11,383 nt of DNA from Treponema sp. UBA937 (GTDB lineage Bacteria > Spirochaetota > Spirochaetia > Treponematales > Breznakiellaceae). Where the stretch lies: positions 1-11,383 of the forward strand of contig DBDH01000071.1 of NCBI GenBank assembly GCA_002293455.1, written 5' to 3'. Of this stretch, positions 1-7,467 are shown one piece after another; position 1 is the first letter of the stretch; every line of letters starts with the position of its first letter. Under the pieces are notes generated by a model, which worked only from the letters and a program-made list of their open reading frames with translations, had not been told where the DNA came from and did no database searches. The position numbers and the translations under genes are program-made.

Positions 1-26
1 TTAGTCAAGTGGATAGGCAGGTTCTC

Positions 27-1346
27 TTATTCCAGTCCTGTCACAAGTTCCCAGTCGTAATACGCACTGCGGTATTCAAAAATTGCGTTTTGCAGCCCCA
101 TGCTCGCTTGATCAAAGCGGTTGATTGCTTCGTTTACCGTGAGTTGGGTAATAGCGCCGTTGGCATACGCGCCGCGGGACATGGTGACTGCTCGTTCCGC
201 GGAATTTGCGATGAGCCGTGCCGATTCCACCCGTTGCGCCGCTTCGTCAAGCCGGAACGTAATTTCAATTAACTCCCGTTCTACTGCGTCCCGCATTTGT
301 GATAAGGCAATATGCGTTTTTTCGATTTCCAGATCGGCCGCTCTGATGCGGGCGGTGCGGGAGCCTCCTCCTTGGAAAAGGGGCAGCGATATGCTAATAC
401 CCAGTTTTGGCGAATTGATTTCATAGTCTCCCATAAGGGAGTTTCCGTTTCCCATGCCGCCAAATGCCCAGGAGAAACTAGCGGAAACCGTGGGCAGGAA
501 CGCGTTTATAGCGCCTTTGCGCTCAAGGCTTGCCATTTCACCGGAAAGTATGAGGGCACGGTAATCGGCGCGTCCGGCCAATGTCTCATCTACATTGGGT
601 GTTTCAGGGATTGCCGGAAGTGCGCCGAATTGTTCGGTAAGGGTAACAGGCTCAGAAAGGGGAATAGCGGCAAGGTTGCGGAATGCTATCAATGCAAGTT
701 CGGCGTTTTTTCGGGATTCAGCGGCGGCAATAGCTTTTGATGTCCAGTCTACTTCGGCCATGAGAAGGTCCAGTTCTACGGCTGTTCCGGCATTGATTCT
801 CCGTTGGACGCTCTGGTACATTTCTTCACTCAAGCGTTCCGATGATTCCATAATCGTAACAACTGTAAGGGCAAGCTGCGCCTGCGCGTAGAGTTTTTTG
901 GCGGCACAGAGTAAATGCATCCGTACTGCTTCGATGTTCTGTTCCCGTATTGCCTGGGCGGCTTTCGCTTTTTGATAATTCGTTATTGCCCCGCCGTTAA
1001 ACAGTGTCAGGTTAGCGCCGATAGCAAATGTTAATTCATTATCAAAATTTGACCGGACGTCTTCGCGGATAAGCGTTCCGCCGCCGGGCATGGAGGCGAC
1101 AGGAGTTGATGTTGTGGTTTCGGCAAAATTGCGGTTATAGTTTGCCTGCAAACCAAAAGTGGGCAGAAAGGCAGACTGCGCGTGAACAATGTTAGTTCGT
1201 GCCAATTCCAGTTCCTTTAACGCTAATATCATATCGGGATTGCTCTGTTCCACTTTGGCGAGGTAGTCCGCGAGGCCGTAATCTTCCGCAAAAGCCGCTG
1301 TGCATAAAAGGCAGACGAAAACACAAACGCTTATAATGTTTCGCAT
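27..1346 (-). CDS. TolC-family outer-membrane efflux channel
   Basis: This 439-residue protein is the outer-membrane exit duct of the tripartite pump encoded with it. It has a Sec signal peptide (residues 1-20, hydrophobic core followed by A-F-A, with cleavage likely before Glu21). The mature part shows the two-fold internal repeat of the outer-membrane efflux protein family (PF02321). The first half covers roughly residues 24-225 and the second 255-437, and each contains an L-x-L-F-x-G-G motif (LTLFNGG at 113-119, LPLFQGG at 321-327) followed by a long Ala/Glu/Arg-rich coiled-coil helix. Length is normal for the family. Its ATG lies 2 nt beyond the permease stop codon, and its ribosome site (AAAGGA) sits inside the permease 3' end, so it is the last gene of the pump operon. 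A Cys at position 15 is inside the signal peptide and does not make a convincing lipobox. The transported substrate cannot be read from the sequence. Confidence 0.93.
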   Translation of the reverse strand: MRNIISVCVFVCLLCTAAFAEDYGLADYLAKVEQSNPDMILALKELELARTNIVHAQSAFLPTFGLQANYNRNFAETTTSTPVASMPGGGTLIREDVRSNFDNELTFAIGANLTLFNGGAITNYQKAKAAQAIREQNIEAVRMHLLCAAKKLYAQAQLALTVVTIMESSERLSEEMYQSVQRRINAGTAVELDLLMAEVDWTSKAIAAAESRKNAELALIAFRNLAAIPLSEPVTLTEQFGALPAIPETPNVDETLAGRADYRALILSGEMASLERKGAINAFLPTVSASFSWAFGGMGNGNSLMGDYEINSPKLGISISLPLFQGGGSRTARIRAADLEIEKTHIALSQMRDAVERELIEITFRLDEAAQRVESARLIANSAERAVTMSRGAYANGAITQLTVNEAINRFDQASMGLQNAIFEYRSAYYDWELVTGLE

Positions 1347-1348
1347 AA

Positions 1349-4300
1349 TTATTTTCCTTTACGGGTTTTTTGTACCCGTTTCTTTTGCCGTTTCTTTTGA
1401 GAGTTCAAAACAAGTTCAAGGCTGGGTATAAGCCAGAGTGTCATTATGGTTGATGAGATAACGCCGCCTGAAACAAGTATTCCCATTGGCTGCCGCATTT
1501 CCGCAAGGGAAGCGCCGATGCCTAAAGCCATTGGTATCATGCCGAGAATGATCGCGATATTACTCATCAAAATGGCTTTCAATTTTGCAGGGCAGGCGGT
1601 GATCATGGCGGTTTTCAGGTCCATACCTTCACGGCGCAGTTGGTTGTAGTAGTCCAGTACCAGTATTGCGTTATTTACTACAATACCGACCAGCATGACA
1701 ATTCCGATCATGGCGATATTGTTGAGTACGGTATTGGTAAGGAGGCACGCTGCGGCTATGCCGATTATGGAAAGGGGAATTGTAGAAAGAATAAAAAGCG
1801 GCTGTTTGACGCTTTCCAGTATCGCCGCCAATAGCATATATACCAGCAGTATGGCAGTGATAAACACAATGCCCATGCTGATCATGGATTCGTTCATTGA
1901 ATCGGAAAGACCGGCCTGACTGATACTGTAACCTGCGGGCAGTTCTATGTCTCCGGCGGCGACCATAACGCCGGCAAGAACCACGCCTTGGGTGTAACCG
2001 GGCAAGAGGTCGGCGGTCAATTCAACCGCCCGCTGCTTGTTGACCCGCATGATCATGTTGTAACCGTTTTCAAAATTCACTTTCGCGTAACGGGACAGCG
2101 GGTACATTCCGGCGGCGGTAACAATCGGTATGTTCCGTATATCTTCAATATCCTGCAGGCTCGACTCCGCCATTTTGACACGGATGTCGTATTCTTCCCC
2201 GCCTTCCTTGTAAGTGGTGCTGACAACGCCGTCAATGGCGGCGCGTAACGAAACCGCAACCGCCTGCACGGAAAGGCCGTCCTGCGAAATCTGCTTGCGG
2301 TCCGGTTCAAACACCAGTTCGCGTTTGCCGGTTTTAGTATTCATGGTAACGTTCATCGTGCCGGGAACGGCGGCCATTCGCCCGCGGAGCTCTTCGGCGA
2401 TTTTCTGCAGTATTGCGCTGTCATTGCCTTTGAGGTAGAGGTCAATGGCGGCGCCCTGGGCGATAACCATTTCCGAAGGAGCGCTTACCCGTATATCTGC
2501 GCCGGGAATGGTGGAAAGGGTGCGGGTCATGGCGGCGGCAATGGCGCTGTTGCTTTGGGAGCGTCTGCTTTTGGGGACAAGCGATATTTCCATGAGCGCG
2601 ATACTCACGTCCCTGTCCATTGATCCGGCGTTTCCGAGACTGGTCAATATTGTCTGCACTTCATTGTATGCTGCAAGGCGCTGTTCAATTTCGGCAAGTA
2701 ATATTGCCGTTTGATTAAGGTCGCTCCCCTGAGGCAGTTCGACATTCACCTGAATCTTGCCGCCGTCGCTGTTGGGGATTAATTCCATTTCTATTTTGGA
2801 AAAAGATAGGACGCTTATCACAAAGATAATAAACACAGCGATAATTACTATGCCGCCATGTAATCTTCGGCGCATTAAATAGGCAATCGACTTTCCGTAG
2901 AGGATTTCGAGCTTTTTGAAAAAAGTGTCCAGCGCGATGCTGATTTTTCTTCGGGGTTTAGCCGCTTCACTCAGAAGCCTGGAAGCGAGCAGCGGTGTTA
3001 CCGTGAACGAAACAATGATTGAAAAAATTGTTGAGATAACGACCGTGAACGCGAAGTGACTGATGATCTGCCCCATTGCTCCCTGCATACCGCCTAAGGG
3101 TACAAACACCGCCACATTGGTCAGGGTTGAAGCGATAACTGAAGTGAGCACTTCTTTGGTTCCTATCGAAGCCGCTTCGGCACGGGATACTCCTTTTTCC
3201 TTATGGTGGAATACGTTTTCCAATACCACTACGGAATTTGCTACCAGTGTTCCCACGGCGCAGGAAAGTCCCATGAGCGAAAGCACGTTGATGCTGATGT
3301 TTAAAAACTGCATGACAAAAAATGTGGCGATTATCGAGAAGGGCATAGCGATCGAAATAATGAGAGTTGATCTCCAATCGTGCAGAAATACGAGCAATAC
3401 CAATCCGGTAAGGATAATGCCCATGATCAAATTGCTTAAAGTATCGTTGACACTGTCCCGGATAAATCCCGCGTCCTCGCGGATCACATTTAGGCTGACG
3501 GTATTTCCCGCGTCCTGTTCAATACGGGGAATACGTTTGTTAATACCGTCAACAACGTTTACCGTATTGGCGCTGGGGTTTTTATACACCCGCAGAAGGA
3601 GCACGCCCTCGTTGCGGCTTCCGGTTGTTTTATCAAGGAATACCGTGCGTTCCCGGACGGCGGTTTGGGAATCCCGCACATCGGCAAGCTGGCGGAGTTT
3701 GAAAACCCCGGCCCGCACCGGTATGTCAATATCTTCTATCGCTTCAAGCGAAGGGAGTTCCCCCTTAAAACGCACCGGAATATCCTCGCCTTCAAAGCCC
3801 ACATTCCCGCCGGGGATTTCCATATTGGCCATTGCGAGCAGGCCCGCGATCTGCTCCACGGGCAGGAAGCGTTCAAAGACCTGCGCCTTGTGCAGTTCCA
3901 CGCGAATTTCCCGTTTCTGCCCGCCCGCGATTTCCACACTGCCGACTCCGGTAACCTGGGCAAGCTGATCCCGTATCACCGTTGAGGCGTATTCGTACAG
4001 TTCCGTATCGCTCATTTCCCCTTCAAGGATAATATTCATCACCGGCATATTCGACGTTATATCCATTTTGGTAACAAGCGGTTTTTCCGCGCCGGAAGGA
4101 AGCTGATTGCCAATCGCGTCTACCTTGTCTTTTACTTCCTGAAGCGCGAGGTTTTCGTCTTTGCCGTCCCTGAACGCGGCGGTCACAATGGAAACGCTGT
4201 CCATTGAATACGAAGTAATGGAATCCAGTTCCCCAATGGAAAAAATCTGGTCTTCAATTTTTTGGGAAATCTGGGTTTCGACCGTTACCGGGCTTGCCCC

Positions 4301-4456
4301 TCCGTACACGGTTTGAATGGTAACTACCGGGACCGTTGTTTCGGGCAGCAAGCTGACCGGCAAAGATGTATAGGCGAGAATCCCGAACAGCACCAGCGCA
4401 AGCGCCGCCATTGCAATTGTTATCGGCCGTTTAATGGCAATATCAACGATATGCAT
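1349..4456 (-). CDS. RND-family efflux permease (AcrB/HAE1-like) with altered proton relay
   Basis: This is the inner-membrane pump subunit, 1035 residues from the preferred start, the usual length for the AcrB/HAE1 group. The N-terminus (MHIVDIAIKRP) leads into TM1. A first periplasmic porter region ends near residue 335, followed by TM2-TM6 (about 340-495), TM7 near 535-555, a second porter region (about 560-850), TM8-TM12 (about 857-1015) and a Lys/Arg-rich cytoplasmic tail. The start is set at 4456, not at an in-frame ATG at 4486. Here GGGGG precedes the ATG by 4 nt, the adaptor stop lies 10 nt upstream, and the family begins with this motif. One feature is odd. TM4 reads G-T-L-V-A-N-S-V-V, so Ala406-Asn407 occupy the places of AcrB Asp407-Asp408. 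TM10 reads G-I-V-V-N-N-A-I, with Asn where AcrB has Lys940. The frame is intact, so this is not decay. Substrate and coupling ion are unknown. Confidence 0.95.
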   Translation of the reverse strand: MHIVDIAIKRPITIAMAALALVLFGILAYTSLPVSLLPETTVPVVTIQTVYGGASPVTVETQISQKIEDQIFSIGELDSITSYSMDSVSIVTAAFRDGKDENLALQEVKDKVDAIGNQLPSGAEKPLVTKMDITSNMPVMNIILEGEMSDTELYEYASTVIRDQLAQVTGVGSVEIAGGQKREIRVELHKAQVFERFLPVEQIAGLLAMANMEIPGGNVGFEGEDIPVRFKGELPSLEAIEDIDIPVRAGVFKLRQLADVRDSQTAVRERTVFLDKTTGSRNEGVLLLRVYKNPSANTVNVVDGINKRIPRIEQDAGNTVSLNVIREDAGFIRDSVNDTLSNLIMGIILTGLVLLVFLHDWRSTLIISIAMPFSIIATFFVMQFLNISINVLSLMGLSCAVGTLVANSVVVLENVFHHKEKGVSRAEAASIGTKEVLTSVIASTLTNVAVFVPLGGMQGAMGQIISHFAFTVVISTIFSIIVSFTVTPLLASRLLSEAAKPRRKISIALDTFFKKLEILYGKSIAYLMRRRLHGGIVIIAVFIIFVISVLSFSKIEMELIPNSDGGKIQVNVELPQGSDLNQTAILLAEIEQRLAAYNEVQTILTSLGNAGSMDRDVSIALMEISLVPKSRRSQSNSAIAAAMTRTLSTIPGADIRVSAPSEMVIAQGAAIDLYLKGNDSAILQKIAEELRGRMAAVPGTMNVTMNTKTGKRELVFEPDRKQISQDGLSVQAVAVSLRAAIDGVVSTTYKEGGEEYDIRVKMAESSLQDIEDIRNIPIVTAAGMYPLSRYAKVNFENGYNMIMRVNKQRAVELTADLLPGYTQGVVLAGVMVAAGDIELPAGYSISQAGLSDSMNESMISMGIVFITAILLVYMLLAAILESVKQPLFILSTIPLSIIGIAAACLLTNTVLNNIAMIGIVMLVGIVVNNAILVLDYYNQLRREGMDLKTAMITACPAKLKAILMSNIAIILGMIPMALGIGASLAEMRQPMGILVSGGVISSTIMTLWLIPSLELVLNSQKKRQKKRVQKTRKGK
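1361..1379 (-). other. Small hairpin before the tolC-like ribosome site
   Basis: On the gene strand ACGGGT and ACCCGT form a 6-bp stem with a 7-nt A-rich loop. It lies within the last codons of the permease gene and just upstream of the AAAGGA ribosome site of the channel gene. No T-run follows it on the coding strand, so it is not an intrinsic terminator. It might modulate translation or mRNA processing between the two genes, or it may simply reflect the Lys/Arg codons there. Confidence 0.3.
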
Positions 4457-4466
4457 ATTTCCCCCA

Positions 4467-5528
4467 TTAATTGTTCGCCGCGGCAAGCAGCGCCGGCACG
4501 ATATTTATTTTTGTTTCAGCCGAGATATGCCGTGCCCCTTCGCTGACGAGCATATCGCCCGCGTTAAGGCCGCCGGTAATTTCCAGCCGCAGCCCCCGTT
4601 CCTCTCCTGTCCGCACCGCAACCTGCCGGACGCTGTTCCCATCGGCGACAAAGGCCCATGAGCCGGTATCGTTCTGAATCAACTCCCGCCGCGAGAGAAC
4701 TATCGCCTTTTCGTTGCGGTACGTTTCTACCGAGATGTCAACGCCGATACCGCTGACCAATGCGCGGCTGTCCGTGTCGAAAAACGCCGTTACGGGAAAC
4801 GCCTGTTTCTGACTGTCCATAGTGAGGGAAACCTGGGTTATGCGGCCTTCGATATTTTCGGCAGGATCGTTAATAAAAGCCCGCGCCCCGGTATGTATGC
4901 GGTCTATTTCATCAGCCCCTACATGAAAACGCGCCTCATACCCGTTCCAGCCTGACACGGTAAAAAGCGGCATTCCGGGGCGTATGTTTTCGGTGGTACG
5001 GACATTGATTTGGGTGACGATTCCCGTTATGGGCGCTTTGACATACACCATGTCATTGGCCGCCTTAAGATTTGCCGCCGCGATGTCGTACTGCATTTTA
5101 GCCGCGTCAAAATCCCGGCGTGGAATGTCATCATTTCTGAACAGCGCGGAAGCGCGGTCGTAGGAAGTTTTCGCGCCTTCAAAAGCCAAACGTGCTTGAC
5201 TGAGTGTTTGGTTATCCGCTGAAAAGGACACGATAATATCGTCCTGCCTGACCGTATCGCCTACTTTTGCCGAAATGGTTCTGACGACATCGTTCAATGC
5301 GGCGTAGGCGGTTGATTCAGAACTGGCGTATGCTACGGTGGGATATTTGAGATATACGGAAAAATCTTCAGTTTCAAGCTGCCGTGTGCTGACCGGCTTT
5401 CCGTTTTCCGCGTGAAGCTGTTCCATGCTCGACGCCGCCGGACCTTCTTCTTTTTTACCGCCGCAGGAGAGAATGGAAAGGAGCATACAGATGGCTCCAA
5501 TCGCCGACAAAATTGTTTTCTTAATCAT
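4467..5528 (-). CDS. RND periplasmic adaptor lipoprotein (HlyD/MFP family)
   Basis: This 353-residue membrane-fusion protein links the RND permease to the TolC-like channel in the periplasm. The N-terminus is a lipoprotein signal: a Lys-containing start, a hydrophobic core and the lipobox I-L-S-C, with Cys22 as the likely lipidated residue, followed by a polar Gly/Lys/Glu linker. Domains follow the family order. A first lipoyl half (about 75-105, with V-G-D-T-V) leads to an alpha-hairpin (about 106-158) and a second lipoyl half (V-K-A-P-I-T-G-I at 163-170). A beta-barrel (about 190-270) and a membrane-proximal domain (about 272-345, with the G-L-x-x-G-D-x-L-V motif) complete the protein. It is the first gene of the pump operon. 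GGAGG lies 7 nt before its ATG, and three 11-bp direct repeats lie about 60 nt upstream. No frameshift or truncation is seen. Confidence 0.94.
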   Translation of the reverse strand: MIKKTILSAIGAICMLLSILSCGGKKEEGPAASSMEQLHAENGKPVSTRQLETEDFSVYLKYPTVAYASSESTAYAALNDVVRTISAKVGDTVRQDDIIVSFSADNQTLSQARLAFEGAKTSYDRASALFRNDDIPRRDFDAAKMQYDIAAANLKAANDMVYVKAPITGIVTQINVRTTENIRPGMPLFTVSGWNGYEARFHVGADEIDRIHTGARAFINDPAENIEGRITQVSLTMDSQKQAFPVTAFFDTDSRALVSGIGVDISVETYRNEKAIVLSRRELIQNDTGSWAFVADGNSVRQVAVRTGEERGLRLEITGGLNAGDMLVSEGARHISAETKINIVPALLAAANN

Positions 5529-5535
5529 AATAAAT

Positions 5536-5540
5536 CCTCC
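5536..5540 (-). promoter_or_regulatory. Ribosome binding site of the adaptor gene
   Basis: GGAGG on the minus strand stands 7 nt before the ATG at 5528. It fixes the start of the adaptor and gives the lipoprotein signal peptide its full length. Confidence 0.7.
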
Positions 5541-5565
5541 ATAATCAAAATCTGAATATGCTTTG

Positions 5566-5585
5566 AATATAGGAGGGCGATATTA
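5566..5585 (-). promoter_or_regulatory. Candidate -10 elements for the efflux operon
   Basis: Two -10-like hexamers are visible on the minus strand: TAATAT (5580-5585) and TATATT (5566-5571). TAATAT lies 16 nt downstream of the middle TTAACA repeat (5602-5607), which could serve as a -35. The third repeat would then fall inside the spacer. TATATT lies 19 nt beyond the last repeat, a poor spacing. I cannot decide between them, so it remains open whether the bound regulator would activate or repress. Confidence 0.35.
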
Positions 5586-5590
5586 TCTCG

Positions 5591-5623
5591 TGTTAAAGAA
5601 TTGTTAAGGAGTTGTTAAATCGG
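5591..5623 (-). promoter_or_regulatory. Triple 11-bp direct repeat, likely response-regulator operator of the efflux operon
   Basis: On the plus strand TGTTAA occurs at 5591, 5602 and 5613, exactly 11 bp apart. In the direction of the genes this is TTAACA-N5-TTAACA-N5-TTAACA. OmpR/PhoB-family regulators bind such head-to-tail repeats one helical turn apart, and Bacillus subtilis PhoP is known to use TTAACA-like hexamers with about 5-bp spacers. A second array with the same phase lies upstream of the response-regulator gene, and the two share the 15-mer TTAAATCGGAAAGAA (5615-5629 and 7492-7506). The repeats are seen directly. Binding by the neighbouring regulator is inferred. Confidence 0.72.
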
Positions 5624-5673
5624 AAAGAATAATTTAAATCCTATTCCCCATTGAAAGCCGTCGTCAAAACGGA

Positions 5674-6765
5674 TTAAGGTAAAATCTCAAGGTTCACGGT
5701 AAACGTTGAACCTTTGCCGGGTGTGCTTTCGACAGAAATTGTTCCGCCCAAAAGGTCAATCGTTTTCTTCACCAGCGCGAGGCCGAGGCCGTTTCCTTCC
5801 TGCGCGTGAGATGTATCACCCTGATAGAATTTGTCGAACATGTGCTTTTGGGTCTGTGTGTCCATGCCGCAGCCGGTATCGCTCACCGTAACACGGGCCA
5901 GACGGCTGCCGGGGTTGTCTGCGCTGTTATCCTGCGTTTTCAGTCTTATAAGGATTTTGCCGCCGGGATTGGTAAATTTAACGGCGTTTGAAAGCAAATT
6001 ATTCCACACGATTTCCAGCATACTTTCATTGGACAAGACCTGCACCTCGTCCAAATCCGCTTCAAAGGTAATGTGCTTTTGCTCCCATGATTCCTCAAAA
6101 GAGAGAGCAGAGCGGCGTATATGTTCGTCCAGATCAAAAACCGTTGTTTCCGGTATAATATTCTGATTTTCGAGTTTATTGAGTTTCAAAATATTGGTAA
6201 CTAGCGCCGCCATTTTTTTCGTGGCTTCCAGAATAGTTTTTATATATTCGGCGCGTTCTTCCGGCGGCAGCGTTTCGCTTTGCAAAGCGGCGGCATAGTT
6301 TTGAATGACCGACAGCGGTGTTTTTATTTCATGGGAGACATTGGAAATAAAATCAGTTTTGAGGGTTTCTATGGCGGCAAGTTCCTGAGCCATGATGTTA
6401 AAGTCGTCAAACATGACTTCCACAAAATCTTTTTTACCGTCTTTCCGTGACGGCGGAATACGGACGGAAAAATCACCGGCGGCTATTTTTTTCGCTGCCT
6501 TACTCATTGTCCGCATGGGGCGGTTCCATATTCTATGACGGACAAAGGCGATACAAACCATAAACAACGCCGACATAATGAACACATAAGCCATAAGAAC
6601 ATTGATAACAAGCTGGATATGAGTTTGCACCATACCACTATCTACAAAAAACAGATAGATGGTCATGTGCAAGCCGTTTATTGCCGACAGTGCAAAAAAC
6701 AGAAGCAAATATTCTTTTGCCGACATATACCCCGCGTTGATACGGGGATCTCTTGCGCGTTTCAT
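5674..6765 (-). CDS. Sensor histidine kinase with very short extracytoplasmic loop
   Basis: This 363-residue kinase is the partner of the response regulator encoded just upstream, with which it overlaps by 4 nt (ATGA). Two hydrophobic helices (about 19-40 and 51-75) are joined by only about ten residues, so there is no room for a periplasmic sensor domain. A HAMP linker follows (about 76-130), then the HisKA dimerisation region with S-N-V-S-H-E-I-K-T-P, where His145 is the expected phosphorylation site. The ATPase domain shows the N box (W-N-N-L-L-S-N-A at 254-261), G1 (D-T-G-C-G at 296-300), an F box near 310-317 and G2 (G-N-G-L-G-L at 324-329). All residues needed for activity appear present. 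AAGGCGG lies 7 nt before the ATG. An ATG 13 codons later is possible, but the overlap favours the longer form. The signal is unknown; the architecture resembles intramembrane-sensing kinases of Firmicutes. Confidence 0.95.
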   Translation of the reverse strand: MKRARDPRINAGYMSAKEYLLLFFALSAINGLHMTIYLFFVDSGMVQTHIQLVINVLMAYVFIMSALFMVCIAFVRHRIWNRPMRTMSKAAKKIAAGDFSVRIPPSRKDGKKDFVEVMFDDFNIMAQELAAIETLKTDFISNVSHEIKTPLSVIQNYAAALQSETLPPEERAEYIKTILEATKKMAALVTNILKLNKLENQNIIPETTVFDLDEHIRRSALSFEESWEQKHITFEADLDEVQVLSNESMLEIVWNNLLSNAVKFTNPGGKILIRLKTQDNSADNPGSRLARVTVSDTGCGMDTQTQKHMFDKFYQGDTSHAQEGNGLGLALVKKTIDLLGGTISVESTPGKGSTFTVNLEILP

Positions 6766-7433
6766 TTGAACACCGCCTTGTACCCCAGTCCGTGAACCGT
6801 AACAATTTCAAAGTCATTGCAGGCCGCGAACTTTTCCCGCAGTTTGGTAATATACACATCAACCGAGCGCGGGGTGGTTCCGGTTTCCAATCCCCAAAAC
6901 TCGTCCATGAGCTGATTACGGGTAAACGTTTTTTTGGGATACGACAGGAGTTTGAACAGCACCTGAAATTCTTTGACGGTAAGGGTGATTTCCTCACCGT
7001 TGAGATACGCTGTCATTTCATCGGCGTTAAGAACAAGTCCGCCTGCGGAAAGCTTTTTTTCGTTCGCTATATTGGCCCGCCTGAGCAAGGCGCCGACACG
7101 CAGTGTCAGTTCTTCAAGATCAACCGGTTTGACCATATAATCATCAATGCCGATACGAAAGCCGGTCTGTTTTGCAGAAATATCGTCCCTTGCAGATATG
7201 AACAAAATCGGCAAAGTCTTGTTCTGTTCACGCACCAGAGACGCCAGCTTGAAGCCGTCAATGTCGGGCATCATAATATCCGAGATAATTAAATCGATTT
7301 TTACGTCAATCATTCGGTCAAATGCTTCATTGGCCGAAAGGCAGCTTTCGGCATTGTATCCGTGATTTTCAAGGCTCGCACAGACAATGTTATTCAGTTT
7401 AGGATCATCTTCTACAACGAGAATATGTATCAT
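6762..7433 (-). CDS. OmpR/PhoB-family response regulator
   Basis: This 223-residue DNA-binding response regulator has the standard layout. The receiver domain (about 1-118) carries the acidic pair Asp9-Asp10, phosphoacceptor Asp52 (in I-S-D-I-M-M-P), Ser80 in the switch position and Lys102 (V-K-P). The C-terminal winged-helix domain (about 128-222) shows the recognition-helix region (T-T-P-R-S-V-D-V-Y-I-T-K-L-R) and ends with the family's V-x-G-L-G-Y-K motif. It is first of a two-gene operon with the kinase. An AAGGAGG ribosome site 5 nt before the ATG fixes the start. Upstream are a TATAAT -10 and three 11-bp repeats like those before the efflux genes. This suggests autoregulation and control of the pump. 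Sequence alone does not identify it as PhoP, PhoB or a drug-responsive regulator. Confidence 0.96.
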   Translation of the reverse strand: MIHILVVEDDPKLNNIVCASLENHGYNAESCLSANEAFDRMIDVKIDLIISDIMMPDIDGFKLASLVREQNKTLPILFISARDDISAKQTGFRIGIDDYMVKPVDLEELTLRVGALLRRANIANEKKLSAGGLVLNADEMTAYLNGEEITLTVKEFQVLFKLLSYPKKTFTRNQLMDEFWGLETGTTPRSVDVYITKLREKFAACNDFEIVTVHGLGYKAVFK

Positions 7434-7438
7434 GCCTT

Positions 7439-7445
7439 CCTCCTT
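7439..7445 (-). promoter_or_regulatory. Strong ribosome binding site of the response regulator
   Basis: AAGGAGG on the minus strand lies 5 nt before the ATG at 7433, a near-perfect Shine-Dalgarno sequence. If transcription starts about 7 nt past the TATAAT at 7453-7458, the mRNA would begin almost at this site, leaving a leader of only about 14 nt. Confidence 0.75.
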
Positions 7446-7452
7446 GTATGCG

Positions 7453-7458
7453 ATTATA
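7453..7458 (-). promoter_or_regulatory. -10 element (TATAAT) of the regulator-kinase operon
   Basis: A perfect TATAAT on the minus strand sits 9 nt downstream of the last unit of the repeat array. There is no acceptable -35 hexamer 17 nt upstream. This fits a promoter where a bound OmpR/PhoB-type activator replaces -35 recognition, as in the Pho regulon of E. coli. Confidence 0.6.
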
Positions 7459-7467
7459 TCCTGAGTA

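Noticed and set aside
1..26. End of another gene at the left edge
   Set aside because: A TAA on the minus strand at 1-3 is visible, but 26 nt is too little to support a coding call.
3063..3968. Open frame of 301 codons on the plus strand
   Set aside because: It lies entirely antisense to the clearly coding RND permease, has a composition expected of an antisense shadow and no recognisable domain.
4457..4486. Longer permease start at an in-frame ATG ten codons upstream
   Set aside because: It would overlap the adaptor gene by 20 nt, lacks a good ribosome site, and adds residues before the conserved M-x-I-V-D-x-A-I-K-R-P start.
5641..5673. Terminator after the kinase gene
   Set aside because: Only a short CCG/CGG pairing is visible and no T-run follows, so read-through from the kinase into the efflux operon remains possible.
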